Positions 45,553 through 53,094 of a DNA stretch of 64,000 nucleotides are shown here, one piece after another. The stretch comes from Natrinema ejinorense (GTDB lineage: Archaea; Halobacteriota; Halobacteria; Halobacteriales; Natrialbaceae). The notes beneath the pieces were generated by a model. The model worked only from the letters and a program-made list of their open reading frames with translations, made no database searches and was not told the origin of the DNA. The position numbers and the translations under genes are program-made. The stretch lies in the NCBI RefSeq assembly GCF_002494345.1, contig NZ_NXNI01000001.1, positions 992,001 through 1,056,000 on the forward strand, in the 5' to 3' direction. How positions within the stretch are numbered: position 1 is the stretch's first letter; every line of letters begins with the position of its first letter.

Positions 45553-46653
45553 ATGAGCAAACCGAGCCCGGACGTCTACGAGCAGGGGAAGGGCATGGAC
45601 GCCCACAACCAGGTGATGCGCGAGATCCGTTCGCGCAAGGAGGCCAGCTACGATCCCCACGAGCCCACTCGAGTCTGGCTCGACGAGGACAACACCCCCG
45701 GCGGCGTCAAGTCGAGCCTGACGATCATCCTCAACACCGGCGGCTGTCGGTGGGCCCGCGCCGGGGGCTGTACGATGTGTGGCTACGTCGCGGAAAGCGT
45801 CGACGGCGGCTCCGTCTCCCACGACGCCTTGATGGACCAGATCGACGTCTGTCTCGCCCACGAGGCCGACAACGCCGACGAACCCGCCGACCTGATCAAG
45901 ATCTACACCTCCGGCTCCTTCCTCGACGAGCGCGAGGTCGGCGCGGAATCCAGACGGGCGATCGCCGACACCTTCGCCGACCGCGAGCGCATCGTCGTCG
46001 AGTCGCTGCCCGACTTCGTCGATCGCGAGAAGATCGCCGACTTCACCCAGCATGGCATCGACACGGACGTCGCGATCGGCCTCGAGACGGCCACCGATCG
46101 GGTCCGCCACGACTGCGTGAACAAGTACTTCGACTTCGCGGACTTCGAGGCCGCCTGCACGGAAGCCGCGGCTGCCGACGAGGAGGCGGGTGAGGACGTC
46201 GAGGCCGGCATCAAGGCCTACCTGCTGATGAAACCGCCCTTCCTCACCGAGTCCGAAGCCGTCGCGGACATGATCTCGTCGATCGAGCGCTGTGCCGACG
46301 TCGAGGGCTGTCACACCGTCTCGATGAACCCCTGCAACGTCCAGCGCTACACCATGGTCGACGACCTCTACTTCAACGACGGCTACCGACCGCCGTGGCT
46401 GTGGTCGGTCGCACACGTGCTCGAGGAGACGGCGGCCGTCGACGCCATCGTCGTCTCGGATCCGGTCGGCCACGGCTCCGATCGGGGTCCACACAACTGT
46501 CAGGAGTGTGACGACCGCGTCCAGAAGGCGATCAAGGACTTCGACCTCCGACAGGATCCGACGGTCTTCGAGCAGGTTTCCTGTGAGTGTGAGCTGACCT
46601 GGGAGACGGTCATCGAGCGCGAGCGGAGCTTCAACCAGCCCCTGACGCGATAG
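45553..46653 (+). CDS. Archaeosine biosynthesis radical SAM protein RaSEA
   Basis: Radical SAM partner of ArcS that converts a lysine-modified preQ0 base to archaeosine (G+) at position 15 of tRNA. The 366-residue protein carries an unusual cluster motif CRWARAGGCTMC (C65, C73, C76; CX7CX2C), as in Elp3-like TIGR01210 proteins, then KIYTSGSFLDEREV and IGLETATDRVR. The C-terminus has further cysteines HNCQECDDR and CECE that may bind a metal or RNA. No arcS or tgtA gene is seen in this window. Confidence 0.87.
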   Translation: MSKPSPDVYEQGKGMDAHNQVMREIRSRKEASYDPHEPTRVWLDEDNTPGGVKSSLTIILNTGGCRWARAGGCTMCGYVAESVDGGSVSHDALMDQIDVCLAHEADNADEPADLIKIYTSGSFLDEREVGAESRRAIADTFADRERIVVESLPDFVDREKIADFTQHGIDTDVAIGLETATDRVRHDCVNKYFDFADFEAACTEAAAADEEAGEDVEAGIKAYLLMKPPFLTESEAVADMISSIERCADVEGCHTVSMNPCNVQRYTMVDDLYFNDGYRPPWLWSVAHVLEETAAVDAIVVSDPVGHGSDRGPHNCQECDDRVQKAIKDFDLRQDPTVFEQVSCECELTWETVIERERSFNQPLTR

Positions 46654-46709
46654 CACCACGTTGCGTGAGTCGGGATGTGATATTTCCTCGTCGACCCACT
46701 CCCAGCCGT

Positions 46710-46874
46710 ATGGGATACCCGTCGTTTTCTGACTACTGGAACGAACTCGAGCCAGCCGTGTTGGTCGTCATCGGCCTCCTCTTGCTCGTGTTTCCCGAGC
46801 CAGCGACGTCCGCGCTCGGCGCGGGCCTCGTGTTACTCGGGGTGAGCTGGTGGTTCTACGAGTGGGGCCGCTAG
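46710..46874 (+). CDS. 54-residue two-helix membrane protein
   Basis: ATG 46710 (MGYPSFSDYWNELEPAVLVV) with two short helices, AVLVVIGLLLLVFPEP and SALGAGLVLLGVSWWFYEWG. Similar small proteins, with a P after the first helix and a WWFYEWGR end, recur in haloarchaea with no known role. Its stop overlaps the convergent stop of the sensor kinase by 3-4 nt, so the two transcripts are complementary at their 3' ends. Confidence 0.7.
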   Translation: MGYPSFSDYWNELEPAVLVVIGLLLLVFPEPATSALGAGLVLLGVSWWFYEWGR

Positions 46875-49800
46875 AACTCGAGCCGGCTCCGGTCGTCCCC
46901 CACAGCCGTGTCGCCCGACGTGGATCGGAGGGAGGCCGAATCGGCGCGAGGCACCTCGAGTGTGACGACGGTGCCACGGGGTTCGTTGTCGGTAAACGAC
47001 AGGTGACCTCCCGCCTGCGTGACGACCCAGTTGACCAGCCAGAGTCCGAGGCCACTCGCGTGGCGGAGCGGCGTAATCTCTTGATTGCCCTCGAGGAGGT
47101 CGCGTTCTTCGGTGGGGATACCGGGGCCGTCGTCGGCGATCGAGAGTGACAACAGCCCGTCGGTCGACCGGGTACACAGCGTCACGTCGATGGAGGGCTG
47201 TGGCCGGTCGTTGTGTTCGACGGCGTTCTCGAGTATCTGAAAGACGGCCGCTTCCAGGTACTCGTCGCCTCGAGCAACGGCTCGCTCGGGCAGCGAACAG
47301 GTGATTTCGATGTCGGCGGTGCGCTCGAGGCGGGCGACTGCACGCTCGACGGCTGTGACGAGGTCGATCGGCCCGCTCGGGACCTCCTCGCGGTCGAGGA
47401 CGCGCTCGACGGCACGGGTTTTCTGCGCGAGCGCGGTGAGTTCGCTCGTCCGGCAGCGGATCGTCTCGACGAACTCGCGGTCGGCGTCGTCGACGCTCGT
47501 GGCGAGCATCTCCGCACAGCCGTCGATGATGTTCATCCCGTTGCGCAGGTCGTGACGCAGGACCCGATTGAGGATCTCGAGGCGCTTCTGTCGCTGTTTC
47601 TGCTCGGTGATATCGGTGTAGAGTCCGAACGCGCGGTCCGACGACCCGTCCATCTCCATCGGGACGACCCGGAGTCTGAAATCGCGCAATCCGTTCGCCG
47701 TCCGTCGTTTGACCTCGGACTCGCCGACCTCGCCCCGGCTTCCACGGCGATTGAGCGTCTGGGCTGCGGTTGCCCTGTCCGGCGGCACGATGATCTCGTC
47801 GAGCGGTTCGCCGACGAGATCCGCCTCGGCGTAGCCGAAGACCCGCTCGAACGCCGGATTGACCGCCTCGACCACCGGGCCGTCTTCGAGTTGGCTGACG
47901 CTGACGACGGCATCGGGGATGTTCTCGAACAGCGCCGCGAAGCGATCGCGTTCGGTTCGCAACCGCTCTTCGAACGCGATTCGGTCGAGTGCATCCGTGA
48001 CGTGGGAGAGCAGGAGCTCCGCCAGTTCCGCGTCGGCCGAGGTGAACGCGCCGGGCTCCATCGAAATGGCCTGAAACACGCCGTGATCGCCGATCGGGAC
48101 GCTCAGTACCGATCTGAGACCGTCGACGCTGGCCACCGCGTTGTCGTCCGCCTCGACGTCGTCGATCCGGTAGGGCTGTCGTGTCCGACCGGACGTCCCG
48201 TCGATGCCGACGTCGACTGGCAATTCTCCCTCGAGGTCCGCATCGAGAGTGGACGAAATAGTCCGTTTGACGAGCGACCCTTCTTGGTCCCTGTCGACAC
48301 AGCAGAGATCGAAGTTGAGCACGTCTTCGGCGGCCTCGACGGTTATTTCGTAAATTTCCTCGCGGCTCTGACAGTCGTCGAGCCGGGACGCGACGTCGTG
48401 AAGCCCTTCTATTTTCGACTTCCTGTCGACGAGCTGTTGTTCCATCCGTTTTCGGTCGCTGATGTCTCGAGCGATGCCGACCGTCCCATCGATCTCGCCG
48501 TTGGACCGCAGCAGTGCCATGTTGACTTCGCCCGGCGTCCGCTCGCCGTTGGGGCCCGTGAGGGTGACCTCGTAGGTCGCGATGCGTCGTTCGCCGTCGA
48601 TGAGGGCCTGAATGTGTCGCTGTCCGCGTTCGACGCTCTCGTCCGTAAGAAGCTTCGAGACGTACTCGCCGAGCAGGTCGTCGCGATCGTAGTCGATCTC
48701 GCCCATCGTCGTATCGTTAATGGTGACGAACCGGCCGTCGAGATCGAGCTGATAGACGTAATCACCGACCGTCTCGACGACAGTCTTCGTCCGCTCGAGT
48801 TCGCGTTCGCGAGCCGCCCGATCGAGCGCCGCTTCGGCAGTCCTCGCGAGGACGTGGATCAGGTGGATCTCGGTGTCGTCGAGGGTGTCGTCGCCGGATG
48901 CCGCGACCGTAAACAGCCCGTGATCGCCCAGCGGTTGGAAGAGCGCGGTCCCGATTTCGGCCCCGATGTCGTACGGAACGCGGTCCATCGAGACGTTCTC
49001 GGCGATAGTCGGTTCCTGGTTGCTGTAGGCCTCCCAGAAAACGGTATCTCCGGGACCGACCGACGGGATACCGTCGGTGTATTCCTCGAGCGTCGGCGTG
49101 ATGCGTGTGGCCTCGAGCGTCTCACTTTCCTCGTCGTAGAGCCGGATTCCGGCGAACGAGCGATCGATTACGTCCTCGGTCGCCGTCAACACGATATCCC
49201 CGATCTCCTCGGCGGACTCGGCTCGCAGGAGTTTCTGGGTCGTCTCCTGGAGCGCCTCGAGTGCGTTCGCCCGCTTGCGATCGGCAGTGACGTTCCGTCC
49301 GAACGAGAGAACCCTCTCGATCTCGCCGTCTTCGCCCAGCGGGATGTCGAACCACTCGCAGGTAACTGTCGTGCCGTCCTTGCGGACGTTACAGTTCTCC
49401 CGCCAGGACGGGTCGGTGAGACCGTCGTCGACGAGCGACTGTATGTCCTCGCGTACCGCCCGTCGCTCGCCCGCGGGGACGAGCAACTCGAGGGCGGACT
49501 CGCCGATCGCCTCGGCAGCGGTATAGCCAAACAGCTCCGTCGCGGCCGGATTCCAGGTTCGAACGTCGAACTCGGCGGGGGTCCACTCGACGATCGCGAG
49601 CGGCGACTGTTCGACGAGGGCCGTGAGGCGATTCGACGGCTCCGCGACCGACGTCACCGGAGCGGTATCGATCACAGCCTCCTCCCTCCCGGCGTGTAGA
49701 GACCGATCCGTCGCTGCCTGGGTTTCGAGCACTGCATCCAGCCGCGAGCGGAGGGTGTCGGACACCTGAGAACGAGGGACGTAGCCGTCGGCTCCCGCGG

Positions 49801-50086
49801 CGACGACTGCGCCCGCGAGTGCTTCGCTCCCGTCCTCGGGGACGATCACGATCGGAATCGCGGGCCACTGCTCCCGGATCGCCCTGCAGCAGTCGACCGG
49901 ACCGACGTCGGGGGGTGACCCCTCGATCACGACGCAGTCGGCTGTCGCGAGGGACTCGAGACACGCCGCGATGGTTCGAACCCGCTCGGTAGTCATGCCG
50001 CGTCCCTCGAGGGTGCGTTTGATACCGATCCCGGTATCGGCACCGACGACTACAACTCGAGCGTTCGGTCCGGTGTTCGTGGACAT
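46871..50086 (-). CDS. Multi-PAS/GAF sensor histidine kinase with N-terminal receiver-like domain
   Basis: A 1071-residue cytoplasmic kinase; no membrane segment is evident. Residues about 8-125 resemble a receiver domain (VVVVGADTGIGIKRTL, then IPIVIVPEDGS and GADGYVPRS), but the phospho-acceptor region is altered. Then follow PAS (about 160-280), GAF (about 285-440), PAS (about 445-560), GAF (about 570-720) and PAS (about 725-845). Next come the H-box RVLRHDLRNGMN and a HATPase with NAVEHND and DDGPGIP. It is an intracellular sensor, possibly of redox, oxygen or light. ATG 50086 gives MSTNTGPNARVVVVG. No partner regulator is adjacent. Confidence 0.9.
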   Translation of the reverse strand: MSTNTGPNARVVVVGADTGIGIKRTLEGRGMTTERVRTIAACLESLATADCVVIEGSPPDVGPVDCCRAIREQWPAIPIVIVPEDGSEALAGAVVAAGADGYVPRSQVSDTLRSRLDAVLETQAATDRSLHAGREEAVIDTAPVTSVAEPSNRLTALVEQSPLAIVEWTPAEFDVRTWNPAATELFGYTAAEAIGESALELLVPAGERRAVREDIQSLVDDGLTDPSWRENCNVRKDGTTVTCEWFDIPLGEDGEIERVLSFGRNVTADRKRANALEALQETTQKLLRAESAEEIGDIVLTATEDVIDRSFAGIRLYDEESETLEATRITPTLEEYTDGIPSVGPGDTVFWEAYSNQEPTIAENVSMDRVPYDIGAEIGTALFQPLGDHGLFTVAASGDDTLDDTEIHLIHVLARTAEAALDRAARERELERTKTVVETVGDYVYQLDLDGRFVTINDTTMGEIDYDRDDLLGEYVSKLLTDESVERGQRHIQALIDGERRIATYEVTLTGPNGERTPGEVNMALLRSNGEIDGTVGIARDISDRKRMEQQLVDRKSKIEGLHDVASRLDDCQSREEIYEITVEAAEDVLNFDLCCVDRDQEGSLVKRTISSTLDADLEGELPVDVGIDGTSGRTRQPYRIDDVEADDNAVASVDGLRSVLSVPIGDHGVFQAISMEPGAFTSADAELAELLLSHVTDALDRIAFEERLRTERDRFAALFENIPDAVVSVSQLEDGPVVEAVNPAFERVFGYAEADLVGEPLDEIIVPPDRATAAQTLNRRGSRGEVGESEVKRRTANGLRDFRLRVVPMEMDGSSDRAFGLYTDITEQKQRQKRLEILNRVLRHDLRNGMNIIDGCAEMLATSVDDADREFVETIRCRTSELTALAQKTRAVERVLDREEVPSGPIDLVTAVERAVARLERTADIEITCSLPERAVARGDEYLEAAVFQILENAVEHNDRPQPSIDVTLCTRSTDGLLSLSIADDGPGIPTEERDLLEGNQEITPLRHASGLGLWLVNWVVTQAGGHLSFTDNEPRGTVVTLEVPRADSASLRSTSGDTAVGDDRSRLEF

Positions 50087-50204
50087 CCCCTGTATTCCAG
50101 TCGACCACAACGAACCCCGTACGTATTAGTCTTGGACTCGGTTCACGGATTCGTTTATTCCGTTTAACCTGAAGTCGTTTCGTAGAAAAAATCGAATACA
50201 GGCC

Positions 50205-50897
50205 CTATACGCCGTTTCTCGGTGGTTCGAATCCCCGGAGGATACCCTGTCCGTCCGTCGGACCGACGTCGGGGAGGGTTACCCGTTCGGGATGGGGCAT
50301 CAACACTGCGACGGACTCGCGGTCGCCGAGGACGCCGGCGATATCGTGTTTGGAACCGTTCGGGTTCGCGTCAGGACTCGTCGTCCCGTCTTCCTCGCAG
50401 TACCGGAAGAGCACGCGATTCTCGTCCTCGAGAGCGGCCAACCGGTCGTCGTCGATCTCGTAGCGGCCCTCGCCGTGGGCGATCGGGACGTCGATGACCT
50501 CGCCCTCGTCGTAGGCGACGGTCCAGGGCGTATCGTCGCGCTCGACGCGCAGATGGACGTGTTCACACTGGAACCGAGCGCTCTCGTTGGTCGTGAACGC
50601 ACCCTCGGTCAGGCCGGACTCACAGCCGATCTGTGCGCCGTTACAGATGCCCAGAACCGGAACGCCTGCCGCCGCGGCCTCGCGAACGTCGGCCATAATC
50701 GGTGAGCGGGCCGCCATCGCCCCCGCGCGGAGGTAGTCCCCGTAAGAAAAGCCACCGGGGATAACGATGCCCGTCGTCTCCTCGGGCAGTCCGTCCTCGT
50801 GCCAGACGATCTCGGCGTCGATATCCAGATAGTCGAGTGCCCGTTTCGCGTCGCGATCGCAGTTCGAGCCGCCAAAGCGGATGATCGAAACCGTCAT
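50205..50897 (-). CDS. purQ: Phosphoribosylformylglycinamidine synthase, glutaminase subunit PurQ
   Basis: Supplies ammonia from glutamine to PurL in purine synthesis. The 230-residue class I glutaminase has the nucleophile elbow VLGICNGAQ with Cys85 and the C-terminal His-Glu pair in LMPHPERV. PGGFSYGDYLRAGAMAA near residue 47 is a PurQ hallmark. It begins directly at the stop of purS with no gap, so both subunits are made together. purL, the large subunit, is not in this window. Confidence 0.95.
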   Translation of the reverse strand: MTVSIIRFGGSNCDRDAKRALDYLDIDAEIVWHEDGLPEETTGIVIPGGFSYGDYLRAGAMAARSPIMADVREAAAAGVPVLGICNGAQIGCESGLTEGAFTTNESARFQCEHVHLRVERDDTPWTVAYDEGEVIDVPIAHGEGRYEIDDDRLAALEDENRVLFRYCEEDGTTSPDANPNGSKHDIAGVLGDRESVAVLMPHPERVTLPDVGPTDGQGILRGFEPPRNGV

Positions 50898-51149
50898 CTA
50901 CCGTTCTGCGACCTCCACGTCGTAGTCGTGGATGGTCGGATTCGCCAGCAGCCGTTCGGCCATCTCGTCTGCGCGCTCGCGTGCGCCGTCCGCGGAATCG
51001 GCCTCGAGGTCGACCTCGAAGCGATCGGCCGACCGCAGCTCCTCGAGTTCGAAGCCCAGCCGCTCGAGGGCTTGCTTCGTGGTCTCGGCCTCGGGGTCCA
51101 GTACGCCCCGTTTGAGTCGAACCGTCACCGTCGCGGTGTAGGCGGTCAT
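50898..51149 (-). CDS. purS: Phosphoribosylformylglycinamidine synthase subunit PurS
   Basis: The small 83-residue subunit that links PurQ and PurL in archaea and Gram-positive bacteria. YTATVTVRLKRGVLDPEAET at the start and ADEMAERLLANPTIHDYDVE at the end are typical. ATG 51149 gives the family start; the frame open to 51221 is not protein-like. Immediately upstream of purQ in the same operon. Confidence 0.93.
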   Translation of the reverse strand: MTAYTATVTVRLKRGVLDPEAETTKQALERLGFELEELRSADRFEVDLEADSADGARERADEMAERLLANPTIHDYDVEVAER

Positions 51150-51251
51150 TACATCATACCCCGTATCCGTGCTCAAAAACGCTTTCGCCTTGACTCCGTA
51201 ATACACGATCGTGGATACCATCTCCCGTCACCGATCGGTCGTCGGGAGAGT

Positions 51252-52187
51252 TTAGCGCTGTAACCGCGCGACGGGGCCGTCACTGCCATCGCGGTCGAAT
51301 TCGACCAGCCCATCAGACTCGAGGTCGGACAGCAAGCCCGTGAGCCAGTCACGGCCGTACTCGCCTCCGGGCGCGTAGTCGACGCGGATGCGGTGACCTA
51401 AGGTGTCGATCTCGAGTTCCTCGTACTCCCGGAGCGTCCCGATCACGCGACCGCGGAACTGCCGGCGGCTTCCCTCGAAACTCGGTTGGGTCGGCACGTC
51501 GGGAGCGGTGAAGTCGCCGCTGGCGTAGGCGCGACACCACTCGCGCCAGGGACAGCCGGCCTCGTCGCAACGAGGGGTCTGCTCGCAGGCGACGCCGCCC
51601 AGTTCCATGATCGCGTTGTTCCAGACCCGCGAGCGATCCTCGGGCATGAGGTCGCTCGCGGCGTCCTCGAAGACCGCGTCGTCGTCGGGAACGTCGAACG
51701 CCCGGTAGAGCACTCGCTTGACGTTCGTGTCGACGACCGCGTCGCCGTTGTTAAAGGCGAAACTCGCCACCGCGTTGGCCGTGTACGGACCGACGCCCAT
51801 CAGCGCTTGCAGTTCCTCGGGGGTCTCGGGGAAGTCGCCGCCGTACTCGTCTTCGACCTGTCCGGCGGCTTCGTGGAGGTACTTCGCTCGGTTGTTGTAC
51901 CCCAGGCTGTGGTCCGTCCAGAACCCCACGACGTCGGCGCGGTCGGCGTCGGCGAGGTCGGCGGTGGTCGGCCAGCGCTCGAGGAACGCCTCCCAGGCCT
52001 CGACGACGCGGCCGAGCTGGGTCTGCTGGCTCATCACCTCGCTGACGAGGATTTCGTAGGGATCGTCGGTCCGTCGCCACGGAAAGTCGCGGTGGTCGTC
52101 TTCGTACCACTCGATCAGGGCCTCGCGAACGGCCCCGGGATCGTCGGGCAGGCGCCACTCGTCGGCCGGTGCCTCGGCGTCACTCAT
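51252..52187 (-). CDS. mutY: A/G-specific adenine DNA glycosylase MutY
   Basis: Removes adenine mispaired with 8-oxoguanine. The 311-residue protein has the helix-hairpin-helix LQALMGVGPYTANAVASF with catalytic Asp in VVDTNVKR, and Glu in ILVSEVMSQQTQ. The cluster region CEQTPRCDEAGCPWREWC has cysteines spaced C-x5-C-x4-C-x5-C instead of C-x6-C-x2-C-x5-C of E. coli MutY. The C-terminus lacks the long NUDIX-like 8-oxoG reader of bacterial MutY and instead has a short winged-helix-like segment. Convergent with nothing; purS lies 102 bp downstream on the same strand. Confidence 0.9.
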   Translation of the reverse strand: MSDAEAPADEWRLPDDPGAVREALIEWYEDDHRDFPWRRTDDPYEILVSEVMSQQTQLGRVVEAWEAFLERWPTTADLADADRADVVGFWTDHSLGYNNRAKYLHEAAGQVEDEYGGDFPETPEELQALMGVGPYTANAVASFAFNNGDAVVDTNVKRVLYRAFDVPDDDAVFEDAASDLMPEDRSRVWNNAIMELGGVACEQTPRCDEAGCPWREWCRAYASGDFTAPDVPTQPSFEGSRRQFRGRVIGTLREYEELEIDTLGHRIRVDYAPGGEYGRDWLTGLLSDLESDGLVEFDRDGSDGPVARLQR

Positions 52188-52312
52188 CGGTCTCGCTAGC
52201 GACTGGGACGCCTTACTGGTGGCGGTCCCGACCGCGAGCGGTCCGCCGCGGTCGGCGTCGCCGACGCGACGACCACGAAAGGCCTATCCGGCCCGCTCGA
52301 GACCCCTCCCGT

Positions 52313-52636
52313 ATGAGCCTCGACGATCTCAACGATGCGGTTACGGACTCGTACAGTGACATCGGTGACGAACTCGCCGTCTCGCTGGACCGCGAGACGC
52401 GCAACGAACTCGCACTGCTCGAGACGGCCTTAGAGCCCGAGGAGACGGACGAACTCGTCCGCCGAGCGATCCACATGCTCTTTCAGTCGACCGTCGACAC
52501 CGGCAAACTCGACTTCCAGCTCAGGTCGGCCTACGACGTGACTTACGACGAGTACTTGTCCGACATGACCTTCGAGGAGATGACCGGCGCGGACCAGTAC
52601 CCGTCACTGGACGACGAGCGACGCTACCAGTTCTGA
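52313..52636 (+). CDS. Conserved haloarchaeal acidic helical protein
   Basis: A 107-residue acidic protein (MSLDDLNDAVTDSYSDIGDE), predicted helical, with LVRRAIHMLFQSTVDTGKLD in the middle and YDEYLSDMTFEEMTG at the end. ATG 52313 was chosen because the upstream open frame is arginine-rich shadow sequence. Divergent from mutY with 125 bp between. No named family recognised. Confidence 0.75.
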   Translation: MSLDDLNDAVTDSYSDIGDELAVSLDRETRNELALLETALEPEETDELVRRAIHMLFQSTVDTGKLDFQLRSAYDVTYDEYLSDMTFEEMTGADQYPSLDDERRYQF

Positions 52637-52782
52637 TCGCGTCCCGGGTGGAACGACCCGTCGACTGACCGTCGCGATTTTCGACGGCTCCGGCCGTGAA
52701 CCTGCTACACGTTCTAGGATCACTATCTGATTTCACCGCTATAACAGGCGAGCTTATCGGCGCTCAGTTCCTCGACCCCCAC

Positions 52783-52911
52783 ATGGCAATCAGTCAACAG
52801 TCACTCGAATCCGACTATCGCTGTCCCGACTGTCCGGGTTCGCTGTCGACCCGATACGAGTCGGTCGTCTGCGACGACTGCGGATACGCGCCGCGTCACG
52901 GCGCCGATTAA
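52783..52911 (+). CDS. 42-residue zinc-ribbon micro-protein
   Basis: ATG 52783 (MAISQQSLESDYRCPDCPGS) to TAA 52911. Two CxxC knuckles, CPDC and CDDC, 17 residues apart make a minimal zinc ribbon like those at the N-terminus of TFB or RNA polymerase small subunits. Small CPxCG-type zinc proteins are a described class in haloarchaea. It may bind nucleic acid or protein; function unknown. Confidence 0.75.
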   Translation: MAISQQSLESDYRCPDCPGSLSTRYESVVCDDCGYAPRHGAD

Positions 52912-53094
52912 TCGCGGCACTCCCGCGGTCTCGAGTTCACCGCACCGATTCCGACCGATTCTCGAAGCGCGTTCGTCGGTACTCCGTTCCGTCTGCAACG
53001 GGGGGCCGTCCGAGACGGAGCGAAGAGGCCCACCGCGTCGCGGTCGGGTGGGTGCTCGTCGCGTGCCTGCTGCGTTCTCGCGCCCGATTTTCGA

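Noticed and set aside
47213-49699. 828-codon plus-strand frame opposite the sensor kinase
   Set aside because: A mirror frame caused by high GC third positions; no domain, while the kinase motifs are on the minus strand.
50215-50240. T-arm-like GGTTCGAATCC suggesting a tRNA
   Set aside because: It is the coding 3' end of purQ (residues GFEPP) and no acceptor, D or anticodon stems can be built around it.
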